From Rhodospirillaceae bacterium (GTDB lineage: Bacteria; Pseudomonadota; Alphaproteobacteria; UBA6615), in the NCBI GenBank assembly GCA_018667335.1, contig JABIVD010000023.1, positions 1 through 54,088 on the forward strand: 54,088 nt of DNA, read 5' to 3'. Each line of letters opens with the position of its first letter. Positions within the stretch are counted from its first letter, which is position 1. The translations under genes were made by a program, and so were the position numbers. The notes under the pieces were generated by a model. That model was not told where the DNA came from and ran no database searches. It worked only from the letters and a program-made list of their open reading frames with translations. This document shows, piece after piece, positions 29,099 through 39,424 of the stretch.

Positions 29099-29893
29099 GT
29101 GTCGGAATCCCGTGGAGCCGTTCTCGTCGCCCTGGTCATGGCCGCCGTCGTGGCGTTGGCGATTGTATTTCCCTCCGCCTCCGAGCAGCCCGCACAGCTC
29201 GTGACCGAATCCTCGGCAGGTAACACGCCCTTCAGTGCCCTTCAGAAGAACGATATTCGCAACACTGTCCGCGAGTATCTTCTCAACAATCCGGAAGTGA
29301 TCGTCGAGGCCCTCGAAGCACTCCAGACGCAGCAGCAGAATTCCCAGCAACAGCAAAACAACGGCGCAATCGCCGCGAACATGGAGCAGCTGGTCGGGTC
29401 CCGACGTGACCCGTTTATCGGCAATCCGGATGCCTCGGTAACGATCGTCGAGTTCTTCGACTACCAATGCCCCTATTGCAAGCGGATGGCACCCGAGCTG
29501 GCCAAGATTGTGGCAGAAGATCCTGATGTGAAAATCATCTTCAAGGAGTTTCCCGTATTCGGACGGGAATCGATCCTCGCGGCCCGGGCGGCTCTCGCGT
29601 CCGCCAAACAGGGCAAGTATCGGGAATTTCACATGGCGATCATGGAGCTTCGCGGCGCCCCGTCCGAGAATGCTATTTTCCGGGTCGCCAGCCGTTTGGG
29701 CATGGATATGGACAGGCTCCGGCGGGACATGCAGTCACCGTCCATTGAGACCCAGATCCAGACTAACCTGCAGCTTGCACGAGCCGTCGGCGTTCGCGGT
29801 ACGCCGGCATATGTGATCGGCGATCAGCTTGTGCCGGGCGCCATGAGTCTCGACCAGATGCGCCAGCTCATCGCCGAGAAACGTGGCAGCTAG
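29099..29893 (+). CDS. DsbA-family thiol:disulfide oxidoreductase, membrane-anchored
   Basis: A 264-aa periplasmic oxidoreductase. The GTG start (29099) follows AGGAGA. Residues 6-25 form a hydrophobic anchor or signal. Residues 45-100 form a helical Gln-rich segment (IRNTVREYLLNNPEVIVEAL then QQQNSQQQQ) like the N-terminal oligomerisation region of ScsC-type proteins. The thioredoxin fold has the active site CPYC (Cys124, Cys127) in FFDYQCPYCKRMAPEL and the cis-Pro loop GVRGTPAYVIG. The N-terminal region suggests an oligomeric isomerase-like member, but whether it oxidises or isomerises disulfides cannot be read from sequence. Convergent with maiA, 12 bp apart. Confidence 0.9.
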   Translation: MSESRGAVLVALVMAAVVALAIVFPSASEQPAQLVTESSAGNTPFSALQKNDIRNTVREYLLNNPEVIVEALEALQTQQQNSQQQQNNGAIAANMEQLVGSRRDPFIGNPDASVTIVEFFDYQCPYCKRMAPELAKIVAEDPDVKIIFKEFPVFGRESILAARAALASAKQGKYREFHMAIMELRGAPSENAIFRVASRLGMDMDRLRRDMQSPSIETQIQTNLQLARAVGVRGTPAYVIGDQLVPGAMSLDQMRQLIAEKRGS

Positions 29894-29905
29894 GTCCCAG
29901 CCGAG

Positions 29906-30550
29906 TTATTCCGCGTCGGGCTGGTTTTCCGGCAAGGCGTCACGAAACGCCACATCTTCCAGACACGCGTCATTGATGCGCAATGCCATGGGGAACGCGG
30001 ACAAATCGCACCCGAAACGCTGGGCGTTGTAGACCTGTGGCACGAGGCATACGTCCGCCATCGTCGGGGTATTCCCGTGGGAAAACCGGCCTGCACCACC
30101 GTCAGCCAGCAGACCTTCCAACCCCCGCATGCCCTCATCGACCCAATGTTTGTACCATTGCTCGTTCCGGGTCTCCTCATCGAGGCCCAGCTCGGCACCA
30201 AGCACGCGTAAAACACGCAGATTGTTGAGTGGATGAATATCGCAGGCGATCGCCTGGGACAGGGCCCTCACCCGCGCGCGGCCCTTGGCATCGCCAGGCA
30301 ACAGGGGCGCCGTTTCCGGCCGCGTCTCGTCGAGATATTCGATGATTGCCATCGATTGGGTCACGCGCGTGCCGTCGTCATCGATCAGGGTCGGAACGAG
30401 GCCTTGCGGGTTAACAGCCAGATACGCGTCCGAGGATTGATCCTTGCGGCGCAGATGGATGTATTCGCGCTCGGCCTCGAGGCCCTTGAGATTCAACGCG
30501 ATGCGCATGCGGAATGCGGCCGACGAGCGCCAGTAGTCGTAAAGTTTCAT
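29906..30550 (-). CDS. maiA: Maleylacetoacetate isomerase (zeta-class glutathione transferase)
   Basis: Isomerises maleylacetoacetate to fumarylacetoacetate in tyrosine/homogentisate breakdown, using glutathione. The 214-aa protein begins with YDYWRSSAAFRMRIALNLKG, containing the zeta-class SSAAFR active-site signature (Ser9, Ser10), followed by NPQGLVPTLIDDDG and QSMAIIEYLDE for glutathione binding. The C-terminal helical domain has NTPTMADVCLVPQVYNA. Other homogentisate-pathway genes (hmgA, fahA) are not in the window, so the physiological role could be broader. It lies 29 bp after the S9 peptidase gene on the same strand, last in the maeB-mgtE-peptidase-maiA run. Confidence 0.92.
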   Translation of the reverse strand: MKLYDYWRSSAAFRMRIALNLKGLEAEREYIHLRRKDQSSDAYLAVNPQGLVPTLIDDDGTRVTQSMAIIEYLDETRPETAPLLPGDAKGRARVRALSQAIACDIHPLNNLRVLRVLGAELGLDEETRNEQWYKHWVDEGMRGLEGLLADGGAGRFSHGNTPTMADVCLVPQVYNAQRFGCDLSAFPMALRINDACLEDVAFRDALPENQPDAE

Positions 30551-30579
30551 GTTCTTCTCCTCGATTCTGACAACGACGG

Positions 30580-32502
30580 CTAATTTTTCAGGTTTCTAAT
30601 GTCCAGTGCGGGCAGGTCGTCCGCCGGCGTGAAGCCGAATATCCGCCCGTAGAACCCCAGTTCGGATTCCAGCGCACGGCTGACATTCTCAGCCTTGCGA
30701 AATCCATGGCCCTCGCCTTCAAACAAGACATATGCGACGGGTATTCCCTTCGCGTCGAGAGCATCGACCATCGCCTCGGCCTGGTTGGGGGGCACCACCT
30801 TGTCATCCTCGCCCTGCAGGAAAATTACCGGGCAATTCAGCGCATCCACATGCTCGATCGGAGACCGATCACGATACAGCTGCTCGGTCTCTGGAAGCGG
30901 CCCGATCAGCAGGTCCAGATATCGGCTCTCGAATTTATGGGTGTCGCGCGCGAGCGTCATCAGGTCGCCAATCCCATAGAGGCTCGCGCCACCGGAAAAT
31001 GTGTCACGAAACGCGAGCGCAGCCAGCGCTGTATAGCCACCCGCGCTACCACCCCGGATCGCCAGACGCGCCGGATCCGCCTGCCCCGACGCCACCAGAT
31101 GCTCGGCACCGCGGACCATGTCGTCCACATCCGCCTCACCCCATCGTCCGTAAAGCGCTTCGCGGTAGCCCCGGCCGAACCCCGTGCTGCCGCGGTAATT
31201 CACATCCAGCACGGCAAAACCTCGACTGGTCCAGAACTGGATGGCGAGGCTAAAGGATGGCGACGTCGCCCCCGTTGGTCCGCCGTGACCGCGAACGATG
31301 AGTGGCGGACGCTCGTCTTGCGGCGAGATGTTCGTGGCACTCATGGGCGGATAGTAGAACCCGTATGCGGTGTCGCCGTCGGTTGTTTCAAACGAGATGG
31401 AACTGGGAACGGAAAGACCGTCCGTATCGAGATCGGCCGTGAGTGACGTCCGAAGTGTTTCAATTGCGCCCGAAGCGGGGTCGAGAAGCAGAATTGCGGA
31501 GGCCGCATGCGCCGAGGAACCGATAAAAATGATCTTGTCATCCACCCACTGGGGCGCGGCGATATCGGTATAGGGCACATCGATACGCTGCAGCGCGCCC
31601 TCATCGATAAACGCCAACTGCCACGCCCCGTCGCGGGTGTAGGCCGTCACGATTGCGCCTGACGGGTTTACATCGAAGGTCCGCATCCCGAAAACCCATT
31701 GGGGCAGACCAAACTCGGCCTCCATGCTGCAGATGGACGACACCTCGGTCCCATCCCAGCGATGCAGATTCCACCAACCATCGGGATCCACGGCGAATAC
31801 CAGGCTCTCATCCGGCGCCCAAGTCGGCTGAAATACCGACACACCCTTTCCGCCCGCCAGTTTCGCTCCCGGTCCGACATCTCCATCGAGTCCGATTGGC
31901 GCCACCCACAGGGCGGCGGAATCCCAAGGCATATCGGGCAGGTCCCAGCCAATCCAGCTGAGTGTCGTCCCGTTCGGCGAAATCCGTGGATTCGATACGA
32001 AATCATGCCCCTCGACGAGGGCAGTGCACCCGCCTGAATCCAGATCGACCGCAATCAGCTCGTTGACCATCGCATCGTCGACATGGCGTTCACGCACGCA
32101 CACAAGGCGGTTTCGCGCCACGTCATGGAACATATCCGCATGGCGGTCACCGGTATCGGGAGATATCGCCTCAGGTACGCCGCCATCTTCCAGGCGGTAG
32201 ATCCGCTGGTCCTCGAAGTTTACGAAGAACGCGACGCCACCCGAGACGATCGCAGCGCCGCCGCCATACTCATGGACCCGAGAGCGCGCAGAGTAACCAG
32301 TTGGCAGGACATCGACGGGCCCGGTATCTGTCCGTCGCATCAGCACGACACGGCCGCCCTCGCTCGGGCGTCCTTCAAGCCAGTAGATATCGCTGCCATC
32401 TACCAGCACGCTGGAGAGCGAAATCGTTGTATCTGCAATCATCCCTGCCGTGATCGGCGAGGCCCATGTGCCATAGGGCGTGGCGACCTTTGCGACGGTC
32501 AT
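30580..32502 (-). CDS. S9-family prolyl oligopeptidase-like serine peptidase
   Basis: A 640-aa cytosolic peptidase with an N-terminal beta-propeller (about 1-380) and a C-terminal alpha/beta-hydrolase domain. The nucleophile is Ser486 in RGGSAGGYTA, the acid is an Asp in LQGEDDKVVPPNQAE, and the base is His in FEGEGHGFRKAENV. The layout is that of dipeptidyl/acylaminoacyl peptidases. The ATG at 32502 (MTVAKVATPYGTW) overlaps the mgtE stop by 4 nt. The longer frame to 32709 is composed of mgtE sequence in another frame and has no family similarity. No signal peptide is visible. Confidence 0.92.
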   Translation of the reverse strand: MTVAKVATPYGTWASPITAGMIADTTISLSSVLVDGSDIYWLEGRPSEGGRVVLMRRTDTGPVDVLPTGYSARSRVHEYGGGAAIVSGGVAFFVNFEDQRIYRLEDGGVPEAISPDTGDRHADMFHDVARNRLVCVRERHVDDAMVNELIAVDLDSGGCTALVEGHDFVSNPRISPNGTTLSWIGWDLPDMPWDSAALWVAPIGLDGDVGPGAKLAGGKGVSVFQPTWAPDESLVFAVDPDGWWNLHRWDGTEVSSICSMEAEFGLPQWVFGMRTFDVNPSGAIVTAYTRDGAWQLAFIDEGALQRIDVPYTDIAAPQWVDDKIIFIGSSAHAASAILLLDPASGAIETLRTSLTADLDTDGLSVPSSISFETTDGDTAYGFYYPPMSATNISPQDERPPLIVRGHGGPTGATSPSFSLAIQFWTSRGFAVLDVNYRGSTGFGRGYREALYGRWGEADVDDMVRGAEHLVASGQADPARLAIRGGSAGGYTALAALAFRDTFSGGASLYGIGDLMTLARDTHKFESRYLDLLIGPLPETEQLYRDRSPIEHVDALNCPVIFLQGEDDKVVPPNQAEAMVDALDAKGIPVAYVLFEGEGHGFRKAENVSRALESELGFYGRIFGFTPADDLPALDIRNLKN

Positions 32503-33896
32503 AGCAGGACGATGGCCGCGAGGCCGAGGAACGACACGAACCCGACAACGTCGGTGATTGTGGTGAGGACAACCGCCGATCCAACCGCCGGGTCGATACG
32601 CATGCGCTCCAGCGCGAGCGGGATGGTGACACCTGCGAATCCGGCAATCAAAAGATTGAACATCATGGCCGCGCCGATAATCAGACCGATGACAGGTTCG
32701 CCGAACCACAACCAGGCAACCAGGCCAATCATCAATGCGAAGAGAAGGCCGTTGATTCCGCCAACGACGACCTCCTTGCCCATGATGCGCGCGGCATTGG
32801 CGGCCGTCAGCTCTTTCATCGCAAGCGCACGCACGGCGACCGTGAGGGTCTGTGTACCCGCATTGCCACCCATGGAGGCCACAATCGGCATGAGAATCGC
32901 CAGCGCCACCACCTGCTCAATCGCCGCGTCAAACAGGCCGATGACCAACGATGCGATGATGGCTGTCCCCAGATTAACCAGCAACCAGGAGAAGCGCGCG
33001 CGCGTGGTGTCCAGCACAGCTTCGTAGAAATCATCTTCCCGCACGCCGCCGAGGCGCAGGATATCCTCCTCCGCCTCTTCGTGAATGACATGGACGATAT
33101 CGTCAGCTGTGATCACGCCGACCAGCTGTCCCCTTTCGTTCACCACCGGCGCGGACAACAGCGCATACTGGCGGAACATCAGGGCGGCCTCTTCCTGATC
33201 CATCTCGACATATGCCGAGCGCAAATCGGTCAACATGATGTCGTCGATGCGCACATCGCGTTGATTTCGCATCAGCCGCGAAAGGGGAATGGTCCCGACC
33301 GGATGCCGGTCATCATCGACCACATAAATTTCATAGAAATCACGCGGAAGATCAGCCGCGCGCGCGCGCATGTAATCGATGCTGTTGCCCACCGACCAGT
33401 CCTTCGGAACGGTGACCAGCTCATGCTGCATCAGGCGGCCGGCACTGTCTTCGGGATAGCTCAGCGCCTGTTCGACCAGCGCCCGGTCCGACGGCGACAA
33501 ACGCGCCAGGACACTGGCCTGGTCCGCGACCGCCACATCCTCGAAGACGTCGATCGCGTCATCGGTATCGAGTTCGGTGATGACGGCGGCGACTTCGGCC
33601 GGTTCGAGCTGTTCGAGAACATCCTCTCGCACGACGTCGTCGAGATGTGTCAGCAGCTCGGGATCAAGGCGATCACGTACATGATCAAAAAGAATACGTC
33701 TGCTGTCGGAGCTCAACGCTTCGAGTAGATCGGCCAGATCGGAGGCATGAAGGCCGTCGATTAACCCGTCGAGCTCATCGATCCGACCCGCGGACAAGGC
33801 AATTTCACACGTACGCACCAGCGATTCATCGACGCCGTAGCTGCGCTCGGTCTCCAGACCGTTTGTGCCCTCGTCCATGTCCGTCTGGTGGGTCAT
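32499..33896 (-). CDS. mgtE: Magnesium transporter MgtE
   Basis: A Mg2+ channel of the inner membrane. The 465-aa protein has the cytoplasmic N domain (about 30-135, LHASDLADLLEALSSDSR and repeated acidic helices) and a pair of CBS domains (about 140-265, MQHELVTVPKDWSV and LSAPVVNERGQLVGVITADD). Five membrane helices follow from about 300, with the pore signature PIVASMGGNAGTQT. The N and CBS domains normally sense intracellular Mg2+ and close the pore. It lies 6 bp after maeB on the same strand and overlaps the S9 peptidase start by 4 nt. Confidence 0.96.
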   Translation of the reverse strand: MTHQTDMDEGTNGLETERSYGVDESLVRTCEIALSAGRIDELDGLIDGLHASDLADLLEALSSDSRRILFDHVRDRLDPELLTHLDDVVREDVLEQLEPAEVAAVITELDTDDAIDVFEDVAVADQASVLARLSPSDRALVEQALSYPEDSAGRLMQHELVTVPKDWSVGNSIDYMRARAADLPRDFYEIYVVDDDRHPVGTIPLSRLMRNQRDVRIDDIMLTDLRSAYVEMDQEEAALMFRQYALLSAPVVNERGQLVGVITADDIVHVIHEEAEEDILRLGGVREDDFYEAVLDTTRARFSWLLVNLGTAIIASLVIGLFDAAIEQVVALAILMPIVASMGGNAGTQTLTVAVRALAMKELTAANAARIMGKEVVVGGINGLLFALMIGLVAWLWFGEPVIGLIIGAAMMFNLLIAGFAGVTIPLALERMRIDPAVGSAVVLTTITDVVGFVSFLGLAAIVLL

Positions 33897-33902
33897 GGGT
33901 GT

Positions 33903-36185
33903 CTAGCCTTTCGCCCGCGCATCATATTGTGCGCCCACCGCCGCGACGGCGCTCATGTTCAACACGCCACGCGCGGTCACGGACGGGGTCAGCACATGGG
34001 CCGAACGCTCCGCGCCCACCAGGATCGGTCCCACAGCCAGGCCATCCGCCAGTGTCTTCAGAAGATTGAACGCGATGTTGGCCGCATCCTGGTCCGGCAT
34101 GACGAGCAAATTCGCCTGGCCCTCGAGAACGCTGCTGGGGAATATCCGTTCCCGAATGTCGGGATCGATCGCAGCGTCCGCATGCATCTCACCTTCGACC
34201 TGAAGGTCCGGATCGCGTTCGTGCACCAGCTTCCGCGCCGCCCGCATCTTCTGCGCTGATTCCGAATTCGAACTGCCGAAGCTCGAATGGGAAAGCAGCG
34301 CCACCTTCGGTGTCAAACCGAAACGCCGCACTTCCTCGGCCGCGAGATGGGTCATTTCGGCGATCTCCACGACCGTTGGGTTGGGCGTCACATAGGTGTC
34401 AGTGATGAAGACCGTTCCCTTCGACAGAATAAGAACCGACACGGCCGACAGATCAAAGACGTCGTCGCGCAAGCCTACGATGTCCTGCACATGCTGCAGA
34501 TGGCGGTCATAACGACCTTCGGTGCCGCAGATCATCGCGTCTGCATCACCGCGCATCAGCGCCAGTGCAGCGATCACTGTCGAATTCGTGCGCACCCGGG
34601 TCCGCGCCTCGTCCGGCGATACACCCATCCGCTCCGCGAGGCTGTGATACAGCTTCCAGTAGTCGCGATAGCGCGGGTCATCCTGCGGATTGATGATTTC
34701 GCAGTCCTCGCCCGGCTTGAAATTGAGCCCCAACCGCTCCACCCGGCGCTGCACAACCTTGGGACGGCCGATCAGGATGGGGATGCCGATACCTTCATCA
34801 ATCACCGCCTTGGCGGCACGAAGTACGCGCTCATCCTCACCTTCTGCGTAGACGATCCGCTTCTTGTCGGCACGCGCCTGATCGAACAGCGGCCGCATGA
34901 GCAGCCCGGAACGGAAAACGAACCGGTCCAAAGTCTCGAGATACGCGTCGAAATCCTCGATCGGCCTCGTGGCGACGCCGCTCGCCATCGCCGCCCGTGC
35001 GACCGCCGGCGCGACCTCGCGGATCAGACGCGGGTCGAACGGGCTCGGAATAATCGAATCAGCGCCGAATTTTGCGACCTGGCCACCGTAAGCCGAGGCA
35101 ACAACATCCGAAGTCTCCCGCATTGCCAGATCGGCGATGGCGTCCACGGCGGCAATCTTCATTGCCTCGTTGATGTCCGTCGCGCCCACATCCAGTGCGC
35201 CGCGGAAGATGTGCGGAAAACACAGCACGTTGTTGACCTGGTTGGGATAGTCGGACCGTCCACTGGCGATGATCGCATCCGGGCGCGCAGCCTTGGCATC
35301 TTCCGGCATAATTTCAGGGTTTGGATTGGCCAGCGCGAAGATCAGCGGCGTGTCCGCCATCGTCTTGACCATATCCTGGGTCAATACACCCGGTGCCGAC
35401 AGGCCAAGGAAGATGTCCGCGCCCGCGATGGCGTCCGCCAGGGTCCGGGCGTCCGTATCCTGTGCATAGACTTCAAGATAGGGGTTCATCCCGGCCTTAC
35501 GGCCCTTGTAGACCACGCCCTCGATGTCGGTGAGGGTGACATTCTCTCTGGGCAGTCCCATCTCGACCAGCAGGTTCACACAAGCGAGCGCGGCGGCGCC
35601 CGCGCCGGACGTCACCAGCCGGGCGTTCGAAATATCGCGCTCGGCAAGGCGCAAGGCATTCCGAACGGCCGCGCCGACGATGATCGCGGTGCCATGCTGA
35701 TCATCATGGAAAACCGGAATATTCATGCGTTCGCGCAGGCGTTTCTCGATCTCGAAACACTCGGGCGCCTTGATGTCTTCGAGATTGATCCCGCCAAAGG
35801 TCGGCTCAAGCGCGGCGACGATGTCCACGAACCGCTCGACATCGGTCTCGTCGACTTCAATATCGAACACGTCGATGTCCGCAAACTTCTTGAACAGGAC
35901 GCCCTTGCCTTCCATCACCGGCTTTGAGGCCAGGGGGCCGATCGCGCCGAGCCCGAGTACCGCAGTGCCGTTGGTCACCACCCCGACCAGATTGGCCCTG
36001 ATGGTGAGTTCGGCTGCCATCGCCGGGTCTTCCGCGATCGCCAGGGACGCTTGGGCAACACCAGGTGTGTAGGCGCGTGAGAGATCGCGCTGGTTGCCCA
36101 GCGGCTTGGACGCGATAACTTCGATTTTGCCAGGACGCCCTTCACGGTGATACCGCAGGGATGCTTCGCGAATATCTTCAGCCAT
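33903..36185 (-). CDS. maeB: NADP-dependent malic enzyme with phosphotransacetylase-like domain (MaeB)
   Basis: Oxidatively decarboxylates malate to pyruvate with NADP+. The 760-aa protein is the long MaeB type. Residues about 1-400 form the malic enzyme domain ([47 protein letters not shown]). Residues about 430-760 resemble phosphotransacetylase ([33 protein letters not shown]), which in this family is regulatory rather than catalytic. The ATG at 36185 follows GGAGAA with six-base spacing, better than the ATG at 36200. First gene of the maeB-mgtE-peptidase-maiA unit. The 149 bp before it, shared with divergent lipB, show no clear promoter to me. Confidence 0.96.
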   Translation of the reverse strand: MAEDIREASLRYHREGRPGKIEVIASKPLGNQRDLSRAYTPGVAQASLAIAEDPAMAAELTIRANLVGVVTNGTAVLGLGAIGPLASKPVMEGKGVLFKKFADIDVFDIEVDETDVERFVDIVAALEPTFGGINLEDIKAPECFEIEKRLRERMNIPVFHDDQHGTAIIVGAAVRNALRLAERDISNARLVTSGAGAAALACVNLLVEMGLPRENVTLTDIEGVVYKGRKAGMNPYLEVYAQDTDARTLADAIAGADIFLGLSAPGVLTQDMVKTMADTPLIFALANPNPEIMPEDAKAARPDAIIASGRSDYPNQVNNVLCFPHIFRGALDVGATDINEAMKIAAVDAIADLAMRETSDVVASAYGGQVAKFGADSIIPSPFDPRLIREVAPAVARAAMASGVATRPIEDFDAYLETLDRFVFRSGLLMRPLFDQARADKKRIVYAEGEDERVLRAAKAVIDEGIGIPILIGRPKVVQRRVERLGLNFKPGEDCEIINPQDDPRYRDYWKLYHSLAERMGVSPDEARTRVRTNSTVIAALALMRGDADAMICGTEGRYDRHLQHVQDIVGLRDDVFDLSAVSVLILSKGTVFITDTYVTPNPTVVEIAEMTHLAAEEVRRFGLTPKVALLSHSSFGSSNSESAQKMRAARKLVHERDPDLQVEGEMHADAAIDPDIRERIFPSSVLEGQANLLVMPDQDAANIAFNLLKTLADGLAVGPILVGAERSAHVLTPSVTARGVLNMSAVAAVGAQYDARAKG

Positions 36186-36334
36186 GACATTTCTCCGCAT
36201 TGCGGCGACGCATCCACAGGGGGCGTATGATCCGCGCTGAACTGGTTAACGTGTTAGATGCGTGATCCGCTTGCGGGTGGCAACCGGAAATCAAGCAAAA
36301 CCATGAGAACACGAGTATATTTACGCATTGTGAA

Positions 36335-37012
36335 ATGAGCGAAGCACCCACATTTCCCGATTTGACTCGGGCGTCCCCCGGGATCGTCGAATGGCAGACT
36401 GCCTCCGGGTCGCTGGCCTACCAAGAGGCGGTCGCGACGATGGAAGCGCGGGTTTCCGACATCCGTCACGGCGCTGCGGGCGAATTGGTCTGGCTGGTCG
36501 AACACCCGCCGCTCTACACCGCCGGCACCAGCGCCAAACCCGACGACCTGCTCGACGTTGACCGCTTTCCCGTGCATGAAACGGGGCGTGGCGGGCAATA
36601 TACCTATCACGGCCCCGGCCAGCGTGTGGCCTATGCCATGATCGATCTGCGCCAACGCGGCCAGGACCTGCGCGCCTATGTGCGCGGCCTCGAAGCGTGG
36701 GTCATCGAGACACTTTCGGTGTTCGGCGTGACGGGAGAGCGCCGCGACGGCCGGGTCGGCATCTGGGTCGCGCATCCCGACGGTCGCGAAGACAAGATTG
36801 CGGCCATCGGCGTGCGGGTGCGCCACTGGGTCACCTACCACGGCATTTCCATCAACGTGTCGCCTGATCTCGACCATTTCTCCGGAATCGTACCGTGCGG
36901 CATCGGCGAGGAACATCTCGGGGTGACCAGCCTTGCCGATCTGGGCATCGCGGCAAGCATGGCCGACGTGGACGCGGCCCTAAAGACCAGTTTCACAAAG
37001 GTTTTCGGCTAG
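36335..37012 (+). CDS. lipB: Octanoyl-[ACP]:protein N-octanoyltransferase LipB
   Basis: Moves octanoyl from acyl carrier protein to lipoyl domains of 2-oxoacid dehydrogenases and the glycine cleavage H protein, the first step of lipoate synthesis. The 225-aa protein has the diagnostic [13 protein letters not shown] (84-96), the lysine of the catalytic pair, Lys154 (KIAAIGVRV), and the acyl-accepting Cys188 in VPCGI. It is monocistronic, divergent from maeB and convergent with acyP. The lipA partner is not in the window. No strong ribosome binding site precedes the ATG. Confidence 0.97.
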   Translation: MSEAPTFPDLTRASPGIVEWQTASGSLAYQEAVATMEARVSDIRHGAAGELVWLVEHPPLYTAGTSAKPDDLLDVDRFPVHETGRGGQYTYHGPGQRVAYAMIDLRQRGQDLRAYVRGLEAWVIETLSVFGVTGERRDGRVGIWVAHPDGREDKIAAIGVRVRHWVTYHGISINVSPDLDHFSGIVPCGIGEEHLGVTSLADLGIAASMADVDAALKTSFTKVFG

Positions 37013-37023
37013 CCCTGCGCCCT

Positions 37024-37314
37024 CTAAGCGGTCGGTTTTTTCCGAAACCCCGTCCCGATCAGGGGTTCGGCGTCGATCCACTCTTCTTCGACGGATTCCA
37101 CCGCGGCAGCGGGCGGACCCTCGCGGCAGTTAATTATCATCCGATCAATAGGCGCTGCAGGACCGGCGAAAACCGCCTCAACGGAACCGTCCGAACGGTT
37201 GCGGACCCAGCCATCGAGGCACAGATCGCGCGCCACATTCTCGGTCCAGGCGCGGAACCACACGCCCTGTACGCGACCCCGGATCACGACGCGAACCGCA
37301 ACGGTCTCAGCCAT
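37024..37314 (-). CDS. acyP: Acylphosphatase
   Basis: Hydrolyses acyl phosphates such as carbamoyl or acetyl phosphate. The 96-aa protein has normal family length. It carries the phosphate-binding loop and catalytic Arg21 in GRVQGVWFRAWTENVA, and Asn39 in GWVRNRSDGSVEAVF, which positions the attacking water. VWFRAW is a slight variant of the common VGFR/VGYR. It follows the carboxylase alpha gene by 14 bp on the same strand and is probably co-transcribed with it. A direct role in carboxylase function is not implied. Confidence 0.93.
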   Translation of the reverse strand: MAETVAVRVVIRGRVQGVWFRAWTENVARDLCLDGWVRNRSDGSVEAVFAGPAAPIDRMIINCREGPPAAAVESVEEEWIDAEPLIGTGFRKKPTA

Positions 37315-37328
37315 TCCGCGAACTCCCG

Positions 37329-39317
37329 TTACTCGAACTCCACGATCGCCTGGTCGACCGCAAGGCTGTCGCCCGGTCCGGCGTGCACGGTCTTCACCAC
37401 CCCATCAGACGTCGCGCGCAGCACGTTTTCCATTTTCATCGCCTCGACGACCGCAATTTCCTCTCCCGCGCTCACCGGCATGCCCTCTTCGACGGCAACG
37501 GACACGAGCAGGCCCGGCATCGGCGACAGAACAAAACGGCTCAGATCGGGCGGAATCTTCTCCGGCATCCGTTCGTCGAGCGCGGCACCACGCGGCGTCA
37601 GCACGCGGACATTGGCCTCCACTCCCCGGTGGGTCAGGCGATAGGCCACACCGGTCCGGTCTATCTGGAAGGTCGCGACGCCATCTTCGAACGTCGCGGC
37701 AAACACCGGATTACCCAACGTCCAATCGGTCGAGAAGGACAGACTTCGGCCATCGATCGCGACATCCGCGCCGTCGGGCCGGTAGGTGACAGCCACCGCG
37801 TCGGAGATGTCCCCCATCTGAACCTGCCACGGGGTCACGTTGCCGGGGAGCTCGGGCGATCCGTTGGCTCCAGACTGGCGCGCCCGGGCTGCAAACCTGC
37901 CGTGAATATAGGCTGCTACCGCCGAGAACCGGTCCCGCAGCGCGCCCTCGGGCGCCGCCGGGGCGTAGCCGTCGGGGTACTCCTCGGCGATGAAATTCGT
38001 GGTCAGGCGACCCTCGACAAACCTGGGATGGGCCATAATCGAGGCGAGAAAAGCCGTGTTGTGGCCAGTTCCGCGGATGAAGTATCCGTCCAGCGCATCC
38101 TGCATGCGGGTGATCGCCTGGTTCCGGTCGGCCCCGTGGGTCGCCAGCTTGGCGATCATGGGGTCGTAGAACATCGAGATTTCCGAGCCTTCGCCCACGC
38201 CGGTATCGATGCGCACGTTTATGCCGTCCTGTACGGGCGCGCGATAGCGGACAAGACGGCCGATGGCCGGGAGGAAGTTGCGTCTCGGATCCTCGGCATA
38301 CACACGCGTCTCGACGGCCCAGCCGTCAATTTTTACGTCTTCCTGACGCAGGGACAGCTTCTCGCCGTTGGCGACGCGGATCATCTGCTCGACGAGGTCC
38401 AGCCCGGTGATCATCTCGGTCACCGGATGCTCGACCTGCAGGCGGGTGTTCATCTCGAGGAAATAGAAGTTGCGGTCCTTGTCGACGATGAACTCGACCG
38501 TTCCCGCAGAGCGATACCCGACGGCCGCGGCCAGCGCGCAGGACTGTGCCCCCATCGCCTCGCGCATTTCCGCATCCAGGAACGGTGACGGCGCTTCTTC
38601 CACAACCTTCTGGTGCCGCCGCTGGATCGAGCATTCGCGCTCTCCCAGGTGAATGACGTTGCCATGGGCGTCGGCCAGGACCTGAATTTCAATGTGGCGG
38701 GGTTCCTCGACGTATTTTTCGATGAAAATCCGATCATCACCGAAACTCGAGCGCGCCTCGTTTTGCGCCGAGCGGAAGCCCTCATCGACCTCGTCTTCGC
38801 TATACGCGATGCGCATACCCTTGCCGCCACCGCCGGCAGACGCCTTGATCATCACCGGATATCCGACTTCTCCGGCAATCTTCACCGCCTCCGCCACATC
38901 CGCGATGGTGTCCATATGGCCCGGCACGGTGCTGACCCCCGCCGCGTCGGCGAGTTTCTTGGACTCGATCTTGTCGCCCATCGCCGCGATCGCGTCGGGC
39001 GGCGGGCCGATGAACGCGACGCCTTCCGCTTCAAGCGCGCGCGCAAAATCGGCGTTCTCCGACAAAAATCCGTATCCCGGGTGCACCGCGTCCGCGCCCG
39101 TATCCCGAATGGCGGCCAGGATCTTCTCCATGACCAGATAGCTCTCGGAGGCCGGCGGCGGGCCGATATGCACAGCCTCATCGGCCATGCGCACATGCAG
39201 CGCACCGGCATCGGCGTCCGAATACACGGCCACGGTGGCGATCCCCATGTCCTTCGCACTTCGAATGACACGACAGGCTATTTCGCCGCGGTTGGCGATC
39301 AGAATCTTTTTGAACAT
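37329..39317 (-). CDS. pccA: Propionyl/acetyl-CoA carboxylase alpha subunit (biotin carboxylase + biotin carrier)
   Basis: Carboxylates its biotin with ATP and bicarbonate, then presents it to the beta subunit. The 662-aa protein starts at ATG 39317 (MFKKILIANRGEIACRVIRS), the conserved N-terminus; the longer frame to 39485 lies in the divergent cyclase gene. The biotin carboxylase domain (about 1-450) has AGGGGKGMRIAYSEDE and EMNTRLQVEHPVTEMITG. A linking BT-type region follows, then the carrier domain with Lys628 in EAMKMENVL. The matching beta gene is at 42041-43573, so propionyl-CoA is the likely substrate; methylcrotonyl- or acetyl-CoA remain possible. Confidence 0.92.
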   Translation of the reverse strand: MFKKILIANRGEIACRVIRSAKDMGIATVAVYSDADAGALHVRMADEAVHIGPPPASESYLVMEKILAAIRDTGADAVHPGYGFLSENADFARALEAEGVAFIGPPPDAIAAMGDKIESKKLADAAGVSTVPGHMDTIADVAEAVKIAGEVGYPVMIKASAGGGGKGMRIAYSEDEVDEGFRSAQNEARSSFGDDRIFIEKYVEEPRHIEIQVLADAHGNVIHLGERECSIQRRHQKVVEEAPSPFLDAEMREAMGAQSCALAAAVGYRSAGTVEFIVDKDRNFYFLEMNTRLQVEHPVTEMITGLDLVEQMIRVANGEKLSLRQEDVKIDGWAVETRVYAEDPRRNFLPAIGRLVRYRAPVQDGINVRIDTGVGEGSEISMFYDPMIAKLATHGADRNQAITRMQDALDGYFIRGTGHNTAFLASIMAHPRFVEGRLTTNFIAEEYPDGYAPAAPEGALRDRFSAVAAYIHGRFAARARQSGANGSPELPGNVTPWQVQMGDISDAVAVTYRPDGADVAIDGRSLSFSTDWTLGNPVFAATFEDGVATFQIDRTGVAYRLTHRGVEANVRVLTPRGAALDERMPEKIPPDLSRFVLSPMPGLLVSVAVEEGMPVSAGEEIAVVEAMKMENVLRATSDGVVKTVHAGPGDSLAVDQAIVEFE

Positions 39318-39375
39318 GTCCGCAAAACTAAGAGAGCATGTTGCACTGCGCAATGGATGAATTCGTCGGCCGGTC

Positions 39376-39395
39376 CGTCCATGAACACATGGACG
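39376..39395. repeat. Palindrome between divergent pccA and cyclase genes
   Basis: CGTCCAT (39376-39382) and ATGGACG (39389-39395) are exact inverted copies around a 6-bp centre, in the 107-bp spacer between pccA (minus) and the cyclase gene (plus). Size and position fit a dimeric regulator site controlling one or both genes. It could also be a hairpin in the pccA leader. Confidence 0.45.
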
Positions 39396-39424
39396 AAGCG
39401 GCGCGCGCGCCTTAGCCTGAGCGC

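Noticed and set aside
32503-32709. 69-residue N-terminal extension of the S9 peptidase
   Set aside because: His/Arg-rich out-of-frame reading of mgtE; the ATG with 4-nt overlap is far more likely.
34287-35927. 546-aa plus-strand open frame opposite maeB
   Set aside because: Long only because of high GC on the opposite strand of a strongly conserved enzyme; the His/Arg/Asp-rich product looks like no family.
36186-36334. Promoters for maeB and lipB in the divergent spacer
   Set aside because: Only partial matches (for example a lone TATATT) with poor -35 boxes and spacing; not reported as features.
37383-38588. 401-aa plus-strand open frame opposite pccA
   Set aside because: Same reasoning: antisense shadow of the carboxylase, no motif and no ribosome binding site.
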